Origin: Candidatus Litorirhabdus singularis
GTDB taxonomy: Bacteria > Pseudomonadota > Gammaproteobacteria > Pseudomonadales > Halieaceae
Assembly: GCF_026262625.1 (NCBI RefSeq)
Contig: NZ_SHNN01000001.1
Span: forward strand, 248,001 to 312,000
Reading direction: 5' to 3'
DNA length: 64,000 nucleotides
Shown: piece after piece, positions 55,477 through 64,000 of the stretch
Layout: each line of letters begins with the position of its first letter
Numbering within the stretch: position 1 is the first letter of the stretch
Translations under genes and position numbers: made by a program
The notes under the pieces: model-generated
The model's input: the letters and a program-made list of their open reading frames with translations, nothing else
What the model was told of the DNA's origin: nothing
Database searches by the model: none

Positions 55477-56399
55477 ACGTCACGCAGGATGTCTGCGGCA
55501 CCCTGTTCAAGCAATTGCTCAGCCACTTGCAGGCCCAACTGCTCAGCATCTGCAGCTGTCGCATAACCTTCCGCCCGCAAAATTTCGCTTCCATCACTGC
55601 GACCCACCAGTGCTCGCAGCCAGATTTGATCACTCTCGCCGGCAACATACTGCGCAAAACTGGCAATAGGAACCGAGCAGCCGCCCTGCAGGCGGGTATT
55701 CACCGCCCGCTCAGCAATCACACAATGGGCACTGGCGTGGTGATGCAAGGGCGCCAGCAGTGCAGCGGTGGCGGTATCTGCGCTGCGCAATTCAATGCCC
55801 ACGGCGCCCTGGCCACCAGCAGGTAGCGAAAAGTCCAACGGCAGGCGCTGACGGATACGTTCAGCCATCTGCAGTCGCAACAGGCCAGCCGATGCCAAAA
55901 TAATGGCATCATATTCATTTTCATCCAGCTTGCGCAGCCGGGTATTGACGTTGCCGCGCAAAAACTTCACCTGCAGATCAGCGCGACTGGCGCGCAGCTG
56001 GCACTCCCGGCGCAGGCTTGATGTACCCACCACGGAGCCCGCGGGCAGTTCATCGATACTGGCGTAACGGTTACTGACGAAAGCGTCTGAGGGATCTTCA
56101 CGTTCACAAATGACAGCCAACTCGAGCCCGGCAGGGAACTCCATCGGTACGTCTTTCATTGAATGCACCGCAATATCGGCACGACCTTCAAGCAAAGCTG
56201 TTTCCAGCTCCTTGACGAACAGACCCTTACCGCCGACCTTCGCCAACGGCAAATCCAGTATTTGGTCCCCGCGTGAAGTCATGCCCAATAGCTTCACCTG
56301 CAATCCCGGGTGCGCCGCCTCCAATCGGGCTTTAACATACTCGGCCTGCCACAGCGCCAACTGACTCTCACGGGTAGCTATTATCACGGTGTTAGACAT
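55473..56399 (-). CDS. hemC: Hydroxymethylbilane synthase
   Basis: Condenses four porphobilinogen units into hydroxymethylbilane. The 308-residue protein has [20 protein letters not shown], the substrate loop SMKDVPMEF (residues 82-90), TSSLRREC near residue 129 and the dipyrromethane-cofactor cysteine in LQGGCSVPI near residue 240. ATG at 56399 was chosen over 56441 because it gives the standard N-terminus. It starts the hemC-D-X-Y run, 84 bp after algR. Confidence 0.97.
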   Translation of the reverse strand: MSNTVIIATRESQLALWQAEYVKARLEAAHPGLQVKLLGMTSRGDQILDLPLAKVGGKGLFVKELETALLEGRADIAVHSMKDVPMEFPAGLELAVICEREDPSDAFVSNRYASIDELPAGSVVGTSSLRRECQLRASRADLQVKFLRGNVNTRLRKLDENEYDAIILASAGLLRLQMAERIRQRLPLDFSLPAGGQGAVGIELRSADTATAALLAPLHHHASAHCVIAERAVNTRLQGGCSVPIASFAQYVAGESDQIWLRALVGRSDGSEILRAEGYATAADAEQLGLQVAEQLLEQGAADILRDV

Positions 56400-56483
56400 T
56401 CTTCTTTGAGGTAACCTGAGCTGCGGGGAAACAGCCGTCATTCTACGGCAGCAGACCCTGAATGTCGCATCCCTGTGATGACC

Positions 56484-57209
56484 TTAACGCGTCCGCAAAC
56501 GTTCCTTAACGCTAGCCAGGTGACGCCGGCTAACCTGCGGTGCGATAGCGCTATCCGCCAGTTGCACGTGCCAGCCCTGATTGGAGTCACGGCGCAGACC
56601 CAACACATGCTCAACCGCCACCAGTGCATTGCGATGCACCCGCAGCAATCGCTCACCAAACTCCTGTTCCAGCTCCTTCAGCGAATCTGGTATCAGCAGC
56701 TCCCCCCCGGTGTGATGCACCGTCACGTACTTGTCTCCGGCTATAAGGCAACGCACATCCTCTAACGGCACCATGTCTACACCACGATAAGAGGCAGCAC
56801 TGATATGAGTTCGCCGCCCTTCGGCATTGGCCAGGGCATTCAACTGCAGACGATTAATACGGCTCGCACTTTCAATGGCTTCCGCCAGCTGTTCTTCCCG
56901 CACCGGTTTCAGTAAATAGGCTACGGCATGCTGCTGCAGAGCATCCAGTGCATAGCGGTCATAGGCGGTGCAAAAAATAATCGCGGGAGGCTGCTCTAAC
57001 GCCTGCACTCGCCGGGCCACCTCTATGCCGTCAAGTCCCGGCATCCGAATGTCCAGTAGCAGCAGATCGGGTGTCTCGGAGCCAACGCACTCCAGCGCCT
57101 CAGTGCCGGTTGCAGCTTCGCTGAGAGTGGCCTCCGGTACCAGTTTGCGCAATAGCCTGAGCAAACGCTCGCGCGCCAGCAATTCATCATCCACCACCAG
57201 TATTTTCAT
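56484..57209 (-). CDS. algR: LytTR response regulator AlgR
   Basis: A 241-residue regulator with an N-terminal receiver (ILVVDDELLARERL; phospho-acceptor Asp in LLLLDIRMPGLDG near residue 54; signal residue Lys in YLLKPV) and a C-terminal LytTR DNA-binding domain (VEDVRCLIAGDKYVTVH-like stretch; RLLRVHRNALVAVEHV). The order algZ-algR-hemC and the length are those of Pseudomonas AlgR, which controls alginate, type IV pilus and virulence genes. Its ATG overlaps the algZ stop (ATGA). Confidence 0.92.
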   Translation of the reverse strand: MKILVVDDELLARERLLRLLRKLVPEATLSEAATGTEALECVGSETPDLLLLDIRMPGLDGIEVARRVQALEQPPAIIFCTAYDRYALDALQQHAVAYLLKPVREEQLAEAIESASRINRLQLNALANAEGRRTHISAASYRGVDMVPLEDVRCLIAGDKYVTVHHTGGELLIPDSLKELEQEFGERLLRVHRNALVAVEHVLGLRRDSNQGWHVQLADSAIAPQVSRRHLASVKERLRTR

Positions 57210-58264
57210 GACCCGCCCCGCGCCGGCCACGCCAGTGTCACCTTGTGAAAAGAGGTCGAACGCTCAATATCGACGCTGGCATTATTTCCATACAGGACCG
57301 CCAGGCGCTGTCGTATATTGTCCAGCGCCATACTGTGGCCTGTTTGATGACCAGCACCTTGGTCAGCACCCGCAGGCGGAAGTGGGTTGCACACTACCAC
57401 CCGTAACTGATCGCCACTGCGTCCCAGGGCTATTTCCACACAGCCTCCCTCGGGCAGGCGCGCTACACCATGGTAGACCGCATTTTCCACCAATGGCTGC
57501 AGAATAAGCGTTGGCATAAGCTGGGAGAGCAGCCCCTCGTCCACCTGCCAGTCGACGCGCAAACGATCACCCAGCCGAAGCTGTTCTATATCCAGATACA
57601 AGCGGCACAGGCGCAGCTCATCGGCGACACTGGTATCTTCGTTATCTTCCATCAAGCTAGCGCGAAACAGCTCTGAAAGATTCTCAACCGCTTTTTCAGC
57701 CTGCTGCGGACGCGATTCAATGAGGCTGGCAATACTGTTCATGCTATTGAACAGAAAATGGGGTCTGATGCGCGCTCGCAGAGCCTCTAGCCGAGCACCC
57801 AGTTCCGCCTGCTCCTGCAAGCGTACTTCCTGCTGCAAAAAGAAGTAGCGCAGCGTCACGCCGCCAATCACCAACGCCATCAGTTGATTGCGCACCACCC
57901 ACCAACCATCCAGCATCGAGTAATCAATCGCCATCAGAAGATTGCGCGCAACCAGGCTGCACAGCACAGTAACGCATTGAATGATCGCCATACTGACCAA
58001 CACCCCTGTCAGTAATTGCAGACGACCCAGGCTTTTGCGTGCTGCACACAACACAGCTGCGCACAACAGCACGATCCACTGCACAAACAGCGACGCAAGC
58101 GCCAACCCGGTCCAATCAAAGCTGGGTAGCTGGCTATCTCCCAGCACATACACCACCACCAGCAACTGTGCCAGGATGACCATAACAATGACCGACTCGG
58201 CACTGCACAGGTTGGGAATGTAGAAGTCGCGAGGTGATTCAACCCGCGTTTGCCCTGCGACCAT
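57206..58264 (-). CDS. algZ: LytS-type sensor histidine kinase AlgZ/FimS
   Basis: A 352-residue membrane kinase. Four or so hydrophobic helices occupy residues 24-135, then the His-kinase core LRARIRPHFLFNSMNSIASLIES (phospho-acceptor His in PHFLFN near residue 191) and a HATPase region with LILQPLVENAVYHGVARLPEGG near residues 260-280. The GHQTGHSMALDNIRQRL segment carries the G box. ATG at 58264 (MVAGQTRVESPRDFYIPNLCS) fits AlgZ and has AAGGGG upstream; the frame extends to 58360 but that part has no ribosome site. Partner AlgR is next. Confidence 0.88.
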   Translation of the reverse strand: MVAGQTRVESPRDFYIPNLCSAESVIVMVILAQLLVVVYVLGDSQLPSFDWTGLALASLFVQWIVLLCAAVLCAARKSLGRLQLLTGVLVSMAIIQCVTVLCSLVARNLLMAIDYSMLDGWWVVRNQLMALVIGGVTLRYFFLQQEVRLQEQAELGARLEALRARIRPHFLFNSMNSIASLIESRPQQAEKAVENLSELFRASLMEDNEDTSVADELRLCRLYLDIEQLRLGDRLRVDWQVDEGLLSQLMPTLILQPLVENAVYHGVARLPEGGCVEIALGRSGDQLRVVVCNPLPPAGADQGAGHQTGHSMALDNIRQRLAVLYGNNASVDIERSTSFHKVTLAWPARGGS

Positions 58265-58306
58265 GGGAAAAAGCCCCTTATTAGCGTCTCTGCTCAAATA
58301 CTTAGC

Positions 58307-58315
58307 TGGTATACT
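58307..58315 (+). promoter_or_regulatory. Extended -10 element of the argH promoter
   Basis: TGGTATACT: TG, one base, TATACT. Transcription would begin near 58322, about 38 bases before the argH ATG. No clear -35 is seen, as usual for extended -10 promoters. It lies in the 95-bp divergent gap with algZ. Confidence 0.5.
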
Positions 58316-58359
58316 TGCACTCTTAACCCTACTCAGCAAGCTCGGAGAGCCATACGTCA

Positions 58360-59763
58360 ATGAGTAACAAGGATCAAACCAGTAAGCTCTGGGGTGGTCG
58401 CTTCAGTGAAGCCACCGACCAGTTTGTGCAGCGTTTTACCGCCTCGGTCAACTTTGACCAGCGTATGGCGCCTCAGGATATCCAGGGCTCACTGGCGCAC
58501 GCCGCCATGCTGCATGGCATCGGTGTACTCAACGATCAGGAGCTGCAGGACATCGAGTCTGGCCTCGCCACTATTTTGGACGAAGTGAACGCGGGAACCT
58601 TCGCCTGGTCCGTGGCGCTGGAAGACGTACACATGAACATTGAAGCGCGACTGACTGAACTGATTGGAGTTGCAGGCAAAAAACTACATACCGGCCGCTC
58701 ACGTAACGATCAGGTGGCTACCGATATCAGGCTGTACCTGCGCGCCGCGATCGACACCATCAGTCTGGAAATTGATCGGCTGCAGCAGGGCATCATTGAT
58801 CTTGCCGAAACTCAGGCCGATACACTGATGCCCGGTTTTACGCACCTGCAAACCGCACAGCCGGTTGTCTTTGGCCATCACCTACTGGCCTGGAACGAGA
58901 TGCTGCAGCGCGACTATGGACGCTTGCAGGACTGCCGTAGCCGACTTAATCAGTCGCCGCTGGGCGCAGCCGCTCTGGCAGGCACCACCTACCCTATAGA
59001 CCGCGAGCAAACTGCGGCTGCGCTGGGATTCGACAAACCCACAGAGAACTCTTTGGACTCGGTATCGGACCGGGATTTCGCTATCGAATTCTGCAGTTTC
59101 GCCGCCCTGTTGCTAACCCACATGTCACGTATTTCCGAGGAATTGGTGCTGTGGACTTCGGCACAGTTTAACTTTATTGAGCTGCCAGACCGGTTTTGTA
59201 CCGGCTCTTCTATCATGCCTCAGAAGAAAAACCCGGACGTTCCCGAGTTGGTCCGCGGCAAAGTCGGCCGCGTCAACGGTCACCTGGTCTCTTTGTTAAC
59301 GCTGATGAAAAGCCAACCACTGGCCTACAACAAGGACAATCAGGAGGACAAAGAGCCCCTGTTCGACACAATCGATACGGTACTGGACTGCGTGCGCGCT
59401 TTCGCCGATATGATTCCGGCTATCATTCCGCAGAAAGATGTCATGCGCGAGGCCGCGCTGCGTGGATTTTCCACTGCGACCGATCTGGCAGATTACCTGG
59501 TCCGCGGCGGGCTGCCGTTTCGGGACGCACACGAGGTGGTGGGCATGGCAGTGGGACACGGGGTGGACACAGGCCTTGATCTGGCAGAGATGACTCTGGA
59601 GACACTACAGGGCTTCTGCCCCGATATTAGGGAAGACGTTTTTGAGGTTCTGACGCTGGAAGGCTCGGTAGCGGCTCGAGACCACCTTGGCGGCACCGCA
59701 CCAGCGCAAGTCAGGGCGGCAGCAGAACGCGCGCGGGAAAAAGTGGCCTCACGCAGCCGCTAA
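58360..59763 (+). CDS. argH: Argininosuccinate lyase
   Basis: Last step of arginine synthesis: argininosuccinate to arginine and fumarate. The 467-residue fumarase-superfamily protein has [38 protein letters not shown] near residue 109, the [11 protein letters not shown] block near residue 159 and the signature [12 protein letters not shown] near residue 280. Start ATG at 58360 with CGGAGAG upstream. It is divergent from algZ and convergent with cyaY. Confidence 0.98.
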   Translation: MSNKDQTSKLWGGRFSEATDQFVQRFTASVNFDQRMAPQDIQGSLAHAAMLHGIGVLNDQELQDIESGLATILDEVNAGTFAWSVALEDVHMNIEARLTELIGVAGKKLHTGRSRNDQVATDIRLYLRAAIDTISLEIDRLQQGIIDLAETQADTLMPGFTHLQTAQPVVFGHHLLAWNEMLQRDYGRLQDCRSRLNQSPLGAAALAGTTYPIDREQTAAALGFDKPTENSLDSVSDRDFAIEFCSFAALLLTHMSRISEELVLWTSAQFNFIELPDRFCTGSSIMPQKKNPDVPELVRGKVGRVNGHLVSLLTLMKSQPLAYNKDNQEDKEPLFDTIDTVLDCVRAFADMIPAIIPQKDVMREAALRGFSTATDLADYLVRGGLPFRDAHEVVGMAVGHGVDTGLDLAEMTLETLQGFCPDIREDVFEVLTLEGSVAARDHLGGTAPAQVRAAAERAREKVASRSR

Positions 59764-59816
59764 CGGCGGCTGTTACCCCTAACTGTTAACTACCGCTATT
59801 CATTCTTAGGTGGCGG

Positions 59817-60134
59817 TTAAAAACTGAATTCAACCCCAGCCTGCTCACGCATCTGCGTTGTCACAAACTCGCTGAACAAATCGCCGCTGCGGGTGCAGCG
59901 CCAGTCGCCGGCCGCCTCATCGTAGCTAAAGTGGTAACCGCCGCTGCGCGCCGCCACCCACAATTGGTGATTACCCAATTGTCGGCTAAACACCATGCTG
60001 GTGTCATTTTCAAAGGTTACCGTCAGCACACCACCGCTGGTTTCATAGTCGAGCTCGTCCGCCATTACGTCCAGAGCAAGCTCCAGCGTTTCCAGAGTCG
60101 ACTCTACGCGACTGTTGAACTCAGATTCCTGCAT
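59817..60134 (-). CDS. cyaY: Iron-sulfur cluster assembly protein CyaY (frataxin)
   Basis: A 105-residue bacterial frataxin that binds iron and modulates cluster assembly on IscS/IscU. The acidic first helix (ESEFNSRVESTLETLELALD, residues 3-22) followed by GGVLTVTFENDTSMVFSRQ and GNHQLWVAARSGGYHFSY, then DWRCTRSGDLFSEF, match CyaY. It is divergent from lptM, as in other gammaproteobacteria, and 54 bp from the argH end. Confidence 0.94.
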   Translation of the reverse strand: MQESEFNSRVESTLETLELALDVMADELDYETSGGVLTVTFENDTSMVFSRQLGNHQLWVAARSGGYHFSYDEAAGDWRCTRSGDLFSEFVTTQMREQAGVEFSF

Positions 60135-60200
60135 GGGATTAACCGTCTGACCAAAAGACCGTCATCATAATGCCGCCTCGCGCGCGATACCACACAAAGG

Positions 60201-60206
60201 TATAAT
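60201..60206 (+). promoter_or_regulatory. Possible -10 element of the lptM-lysA operon
   Basis: A perfect TATAAT followed by GCCCGCC, 24 bases before the lptM ATG. The -35 position (60178-60183) does not match consensus. A similar CATAATGCCGCC lies at 60166. Confidence 0.4.
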
Positions 60207-60230
60207 GCCCGCCGAATTCGGGGACCCACA

Positions 60231-60383
60231 ATGCGCCTGCTACTAATTACTATCATACTGTGTATCGGACTAGCCGCTTGCGGCCAGATGGGCCCCCTAT
60301 ACATCCCGCAGGACGAAACGATGGCGCCAACGGCATCAGAGCCAGAGCCCACCGCAGACCCTGCCGCCCCCTCCACTGAATAG
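60231..60383 (+). CDS. lptM: LptM lipoprotein (LPS-assembly-associated)
   Basis: A 50-residue lipoprotein too short for most gene finders. The signal MRLLLITIILCIGLAAC ends at lipobox Cys17, followed at once by GQMGPLYIP, the LptM/LppL hallmark (Cys-Gly-x-x-Gly-Pro-Leu). In E. coli LptM assists disulfide maturation of LptD, the outer-membrane LPS translocon. The tail is rich in Pro, Ala, Glu and Thr. It ends 12 bp before lysA; the lptM-lysA order is conserved. Confidence 0.92.
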   Translation: MRLLLITIILCIGLAACGQMGPLYIPQDETMAPTASEPEPTADPAAPSTE

Positions 60384-60395
60384 CGCAGCCTGCTG

Positions 60396-61652
60396 ATGAA
60401 TGACTTTACTTACCGCGACGGTGCACTGCACGCCGAAAATATTGCCCTCACCAAAATAGCTGAGGAGTTCGGCACGCCCGCCTATATTTACTCGCGAGCC
60501 TGCCTGGAACGCAATTTCCTCGCCTACCAACAGGCGTTAGACGGCGCCGACCACCTAATCTGCTATGCAGTGAAGGCAAACAGTAATCTGGCCGTTCTGG
60601 ACACACTGGCGCGACTCGGCGCGGGCTTCGATATTGTCTCTATTGGCGAGTTGCAGCGAGTGCTGCAAGCCGGCGGAGATCCTGACAAAATCGTCTATTC
60701 AGGAGTCGCCAAAACCGCAACCGACATGCGCCAGGCACTGGCTGCCGGCATTCACTGTTTTAACGTAGAGTCGACGCCAGAACTAGAGATGCTCAATGAA
60801 GTGGCGGGGGAAATGCAGCGCAAGGCGCCGGTTTCCCTGCGTATTAATCCGGATGTAGATGCCCGCACCCACCCCTATATTTCCACCGGCTTGCGTGAAA
60901 ACAAATTCGGCATTGCCATGGAGGAGGCCTTCGAGATCTATCAGCGTGCGGCGCAACTGCCACACCTGGAAGTGTTGGGCGTCGACTGCCACATAGGTTC
61001 GCAGCTAACCGAGATCAGCCCGTTTATCGACGCGCTGCAGCGCTTACTGACGCTAATTGACCAACTAGCGGAAGCAGGGGTGACTATTCGCCACCTCGAC
61101 TTGGGTGGCGGGCTGGGCGTGCGCTATCGCGATGAACAGCCACCGGAAATTTCCGACTACATAGCAGCGCTGCGCTCCGAAGTGGGTGACCGCCCACTGC
61201 AACTACTATTTGAACCCGGTCGCTCGATAACCGCCAATGCCGGCGTCTTACTGACCACAGTCAACATCATCAAGCACAACAGCGTCAATAACTTCGCTAT
61301 AGTCGATGCTGCTATGAACGACATGATTCGGCCGGCGCTCTATCAGGCATGGCTCGATATCGTCCCAATCAGTGAGGCGGGTAGCGGCGAGACAGCGCAA
61401 TATGACGTGGTCGGACCCGTCTGTGAGACGGGTGATTTTCTCGGCAAAGAACGACATTTGGCCATTGCTGCTGGCGATCTGCTGGCGATCAAAGGCGCCG
61501 GCGCCTATGGTTTCACCATGAGCTCCAACTACAACAGCCGCACACGCGCCCCAGAAATAATGGTCGACGGTGATCAGTGCTATCTGGTGCGGGAGCGCGA
61601 AACCCTTGCCGACCTGTGGCGCGGTGAACACTTACTACCGGCGCCGAAATAA
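60396..61652 (+). CDS. lysA: Diaminopimelate decarboxylase
   Basis: PLP enzyme of 418 residues that makes lysine from meso-diaminopimelate. The PLP lysine is in HLICYAVKANSNLAVL near residue 57, with DCHIGSQLTEISPF near residue 200, DLGGGLGVRYRDEQPP near residue 234, EPGRSITANAGVLL near residue 278, and the C-terminal GPVCETGDFLGKER (Cys from the second subunit) near residue 344. Start ATG at 60396. It follows lptM by 12 bp and precedes dapF by 246 bp. Confidence 0.97.
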   Translation: MNDFTYRDGALHAENIALTKIAEEFGTPAYIYSRACLERNFLAYQQALDGADHLICYAVKANSNLAVLDTLARLGAGFDIVSIGELQRVLQAGGDPDKIVYSGVAKTATDMRQALAAGIHCFNVESTPELEMLNEVAGEMQRKAPVSLRINPDVDARTHPYISTGLRENKFGIAMEEAFEIYQRAAQLPHLEVLGVDCHIGSQLTEISPFIDALQRLLTLIDQLAEAGVTIRHLDLGGGLGVRYRDEQPPEISDYIAALRSEVGDRPLQLLFEPGRSITANAGVLLTTVNIIKHNSVNNFAIVDAAMNDMIRPALYQAWLDIVPISEAGSGETAQYDVVGPVCETGDFLGKERHLAIAAGDLLAIKGAGAYGFTMSSNYNSRTRAPEIMVDGDQCYLVRERETLADLWRGEHLLPAPK

Positions 61653-61739
61653 CCTGACCAGACGGCTCTCTGTAGCGATCCAGCAAGCCTCCGCCCTGCT
61701 CCACTGGTACTTTGTCGCGCGAGAATATCGCCGAAACGG

Positions 61740-61748
61740 TGATACAAT
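61740..61748 (+). promoter_or_regulatory. Extended -10 element before dapF
   Basis: TGATACAAT: TG, one base, TACAAT, in the 246-bp gap between lysA and dapF. It may give dapF, the DUF484 gene and xerC their own promoter. I see no other gene or terminator in the gap. Confidence 0.4.
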
Positions 61749-61898
61749 CGTCGCCAGAAACCGCCTCAGTTATCCGCCACCACAACCTGACGCGCATTTA
61801 AATCGACATAACGACCCATTAGCGCGGTAAAACCAAACTATAGCGGTCACGGAGGGGTTGGGTTTTGGCTAAGCCATACCCACACACAAAGAGCAGTC

Positions 61899-62729
61899 AT
61901 GATTCTCAATTTCACCAAAATGCATGGCCTTGGCAATGACTTCGTTGTACTTGATCTGGTAACCCAGCATTTCAATCTGCGACCGCGCCATATTCGCAAG
62001 CTGGCCGACCGCCGCTTTGGTATTGGCTGTGATCAAGTACTAGTCGTAGAGCCACCGCAAGATCCGGACGTCGATTTTCGCTATCGCATTTACAACGCCG
62101 ATGGCGATGAAGTAGAGCAGTGCGGCAACGGCGCCCGCTGCTTTGCCAGATTCGTGCGCGCCCGACGCCTCACCAACAAGCACAGCATCTCGGTAGAGAC
62201 ATCCGCCGGGATCATTCACTTGCGGGTTATTTCAGACAATCAGATTGAAGTCGACATGGGGCAGCCGGTATTAACGCCACAGGACATTCCTTTTCGCGCC
62301 GAGCAGCAGGCTCCCAGCTATGAGCTGCTGGTGGACGGTCAAAGTCTGTCTATTGGAGCCGTCTCTATGGGCAACCCCCATGCCGTCACTCGAGTCGATA
62401 ATACCGACACTGCGGCGGTTGCACAGCTGGGTCCCCTGATTGAGCAACACCCTGATTTTCCGCGTAAGGTTAATGCCGGCTTTATGCAAGTTGTGTCACG
62501 CGGAGAGATCAATCTGCGTGTTTATGAGCGCGGAGTTGGCGAAACTCTCGCCTGCGGCACCGGCGCCTGCGCGGCCGTTGTGGCCGGCAATGTGCAAGGA
62601 CTGCTCGACAACCACGTGAAGGTCAACCTACCCGGCGGTAGCCTAGAAATTGAATGGGCAGGCGCGGGTCATCCGGTTATTATGACCGGGCCAGCCACCA
62701 CAGTATTTGAAGGAAGTGTGCGTCTATGA
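61899..62729 (+). CDS. dapF: Diaminopimelate epimerase
   Basis: Converts LL- to meso-diaminopimelate, needed for peptidoglycan and for lysA. The 276-residue protein has both catalytic thiols: Cys in [13 protein letters not shown] near residue 74 and in [12 protein letters not shown] near residue 221, and the start [15 protein letters not shown]. It overlaps the DUF484 gene by four bases (ATGA). Confidence 0.98.
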   Translation: MILNFTKMHGLGNDFVVLDLVTQHFNLRPRHIRKLADRRFGIGCDQVLVVEPPQDPDVDFRYRIYNADGDEVEQCGNGARCFARFVRARRLTNKHSISVETSAGIIHLRVISDNQIEVDMGQPVLTPQDIPFRAEQQAPSYELLVDGQSLSIGAVSMGNPHAVTRVDNTDTAAVAQLGPLIEQHPDFPRKVNAGFMQVVSRGEINLRVYERGVGETLACGTGACAAVVAGNVQGLLDNHVKVNLPGGSLEIEWAGAGHPVIMTGPATTVFEGSVRL

Positions 62730-63424
62730 GTAATACTCAACCACAACCCCAGAGCGACGAGCTCGATGATGAAAGCGTGCGCGAATATCTGAAACAGCAT
62801 GAAGACTTTTTCGAGCGCCACCCGGACATGCTCGACTATCTGCACATAAGCCACGGCTCCGGCTCGGCCGTATCACTGGTGGAGAAACAGGTCAGTGTAC
62901 TGCGGGAGCGCAATATTGAAATGCGCAAACGAAACAATAATCTCACCAACCATGCCCGCACCAACGATAGTTTGTTCGCGAATACCCGCACGCTGGTGGT
63001 TGCCTTGTTGGAAGCAAAATCCAGAGCAGAACTGGCCGCTGCCTTCAATCACGCGATGAAAAACGATTTTGAGGTTGAGTACACCAGCTTTATCTTGTTT
63101 GGCGATCCCGCCGACAGCAGCGAGGGGTGCCGCATAGAATCAAGCGACAGCGCCAACATCGAAATCGGCTCAATGCTGAAAAACGGCAAAGCGACCTGCG
63201 GTACGCTTCGTAGAGAGGAGCTGAGCTACTTGTTTCCTGCAGCCGACAGTATCGGTTCGGCCGCAGTAATGCCTCTGGTGGCACAGACTGAACTTGGCGT
63301 TATTGCCGTCGGCAACAGTAATCCCAGCTACTACACCTCTAACATGGGCACTATGTTCCTCAATCACGTCGCCGAGGTGTTGGTCCGACTGCTACCCAAA
63401 CTGGAAAGTAGTATCAGTGGCTGA
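62726..63424 (+). CDS. DUF484-family protein
   Basis: A 232-residue protein of unknown function always found between dapF and xerC in this order. The N-terminal helix [20 protein letters not shown] is the DUF484 hallmark, followed by a coiled-coil ([20 protein letters not shown]) and a GAF-like domain (residues 90-220, [38 protein letters not shown]). It overlaps dapF by four bases and xerC by eight. Confidence 0.9.
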   Translation: MSNTQPQPQSDELDDESVREYLKQHEDFFERHPDMLDYLHISHGSGSAVSLVEKQVSVLRERNIEMRKRNNNLTNHARTNDSLFANTRTLVVALLEAKSRAELAAAFNHAMKNDFEVEYTSFILFGDPADSSEGCRIESSDSANIEIGSMLKNGKATCGTLRREELSYLFPAADSIGSAAVMPLVAQTELGVIAVGNSNPSYYTSNMGTMFLNHVAEVLVRLLPKLESSISG

Positions 63425-64000
63425 GCCACTGGCGCAGCAGATCGCGGAGTTTTTATCCTATCTTCGCGATGCCCGCCAGTTGTCCAAGCACACTCTGAGT
63501 AACTACGGCCGCGACTTGCGCCGGCTGACAGGTTTTTGCGAAGAGCAACAACTCCAGAGCGCCATCAACATAGACAGTGCTGCCGTGCGCCGCTACTCCA
63601 GCGATCTACACCGTCGCGGCCTGGCCAGCGCTTCCATAGCGCGCAACCTGTCTGCCGTTCGCAGCCTGTTCAGCTATCTGGGGCGCGCGCATGGACTGGA
63701 GCACAATCCCGCCATAGGCGTGCAGGCACCGAAACGACCACGGCGCCTGCCCAAAACTTTGGACGCCGACCAAGTCACGCAACTACTGGCGGAGAATGGC
63801 GACGACCCCACCGCGCTGCGCGATCAGGCCATGGCGGAACTATTCTATTCTTCCGGCTTGCGTCTGGCCGAGTTAGCCGCGCTGGACATTAACGACATCG
63901 ATCTTAACGAGGGTATGGTAACCGTCACCGGCAAGGGCAATAAAACCCGTAAGCTGCCTGTGGGGGGGCCGGCTCTGGCAGCTATCCGACGCTGGCTGGA
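63417..64000 (+). CDS. xerC: Tyrosine recombinase XerC, N-terminal part (cut by window end)
   Basis: Resolves chromosome dimers at dif with XerD. The visible 194 residues hold the N-terminal SAM-like core-binding domain (FLSYLRDARQLSKHTLSNYGR; NLSAVRSLFSYLGRAH) and the start of the catalytic domain, with the first active-site arginine in YSSGLRLAELAAL near residue 148 and the lysine region VTGKGNKTRKLPV. The remaining Lys-His-Arg-His/Trp-Tyr residues lie beyond the window. The start is GTG at 63417, overlapping the DUF484 stop by eight bases. Confidence 0.95.
   Translation, partial: MAEPLAQQIAEFLSYLRDARQLSKHTLSNYGRDLRRLTGFCEEQQLQSAINIDSAAVRRYSSDLHRRGLASASIARNLSAVRSLFSYLGRAHGLEHNPAIGVQAPKRPRRLPKTLDADQVTQLLAENGDDPTALRDQAMAELFYSSGLRLAELAALDINDIDLNEGMVTVTGKGNKTRKLPVGGPALAAIRRWL

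Noticed and set aside
58265-58360. Longer N-terminus for algZ
   Set aside because: The extra residues have no ribosome site, run into the argH start and are not in the family; the ATG at 58264 is better.

Overview
The window looks like a chromosomal stretch of a gammaproteobacterium related to Pseudomonas and the marine Cellvibrionales/Halieaceae-type lineages (lineage inferred, not tested). Two blocks have the gene order known from Pseudomonas: argH|algZ-algR-hemC-hemD-hemX-hemY, and cyaY|lptM-lysA-dapF-DUF484-xerC. Rsd/AlgQ, an FKBP lipoprotein, a YheS-type ABC-F protein, trxA, rho, ubiD, pckA, hslO, hslR and yrfG are also present. A PEP-CTERM protein and a phasin point to an exosortase-bearing, polyhydroxyalkanoate-storing environmental bacterium. 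Coding density is very high, with many 1-20 bp overlaps. No rRNA, tRNA, insertion sequence, prophage or CRISPR array was seen.

Layout. 1-5.5 kb: leucine/isovalerate catabolism (liuA end, liuB, liuC, liuD, liuE). 5.5-6.3 kb: a single-gene PEP-CTERM unit with a textbook sigma-54 promoter and a UUCG-loop terminator. 6.4-10.8 kb: membrane protein, glutaminyl cyclase, cation/proton antiporter, SGNH hydrolase, Pmp3-like protein, DUF2959 lipoprotein. 10.9-13.9 kb: an Ada-AlkA fusion overlapping ogt (alkylation repair), a periplasmic metallo-hydrolase, a YdcH-like small protein. 14-19.8 kb: acyl-CoA dehydrogenase, cysQ, yrfG-hslR-hslO, pckA. 19.8-24.1 kb: RND efflux pair. 24.1-26.9 kb: non-coding stretch with an orphan terminator, phasin, TetR regulator, methyltransferase, peroxiredoxin. 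27-30 kb: pilin-like protein, DASS transporter, moaA. 30-36.6 kb: MoxR ATPase, vWA protein, zinc-ribbon membrane protein, DUF1631 protein, PilZ protein, then convergent pilU and a DUF4399 protein. 36.9-44.5 kb: ACAD10/11-type phosphotransferase, gshA, acpH, rsd, FKBP, DUF4124, TIGR02444 and YheS-like genes. 44.5-52.2 kb: GIY-YIG protein, TVP38-flavoprotein fusion, trxA, rho with a structured leader, ubiD, a TIGR03545-like protein. 52.2-60.1 kb: hemY-X-D-C, algR-algZ, argH, cyaY. 60.2-64 kb: lptM, lysA, dapF, DUF484 gene, xerC (cut by the window end).

Most of the window is housekeeping. The parts most worth a second look are the sigma-54 promoter of the PEP-CTERM gene, the orphan terminator and hairpin upstream of the phasin gene (possible small RNA), the tandem repeats and C-rich leader of rho, the MoxR/vWA/Zn-ribbon/DUF1631/PilZ cluster with an apparent duplicated domain in the DUF1631 protein, and the CATG-overlapping divergent start codons at 42.5 kb.
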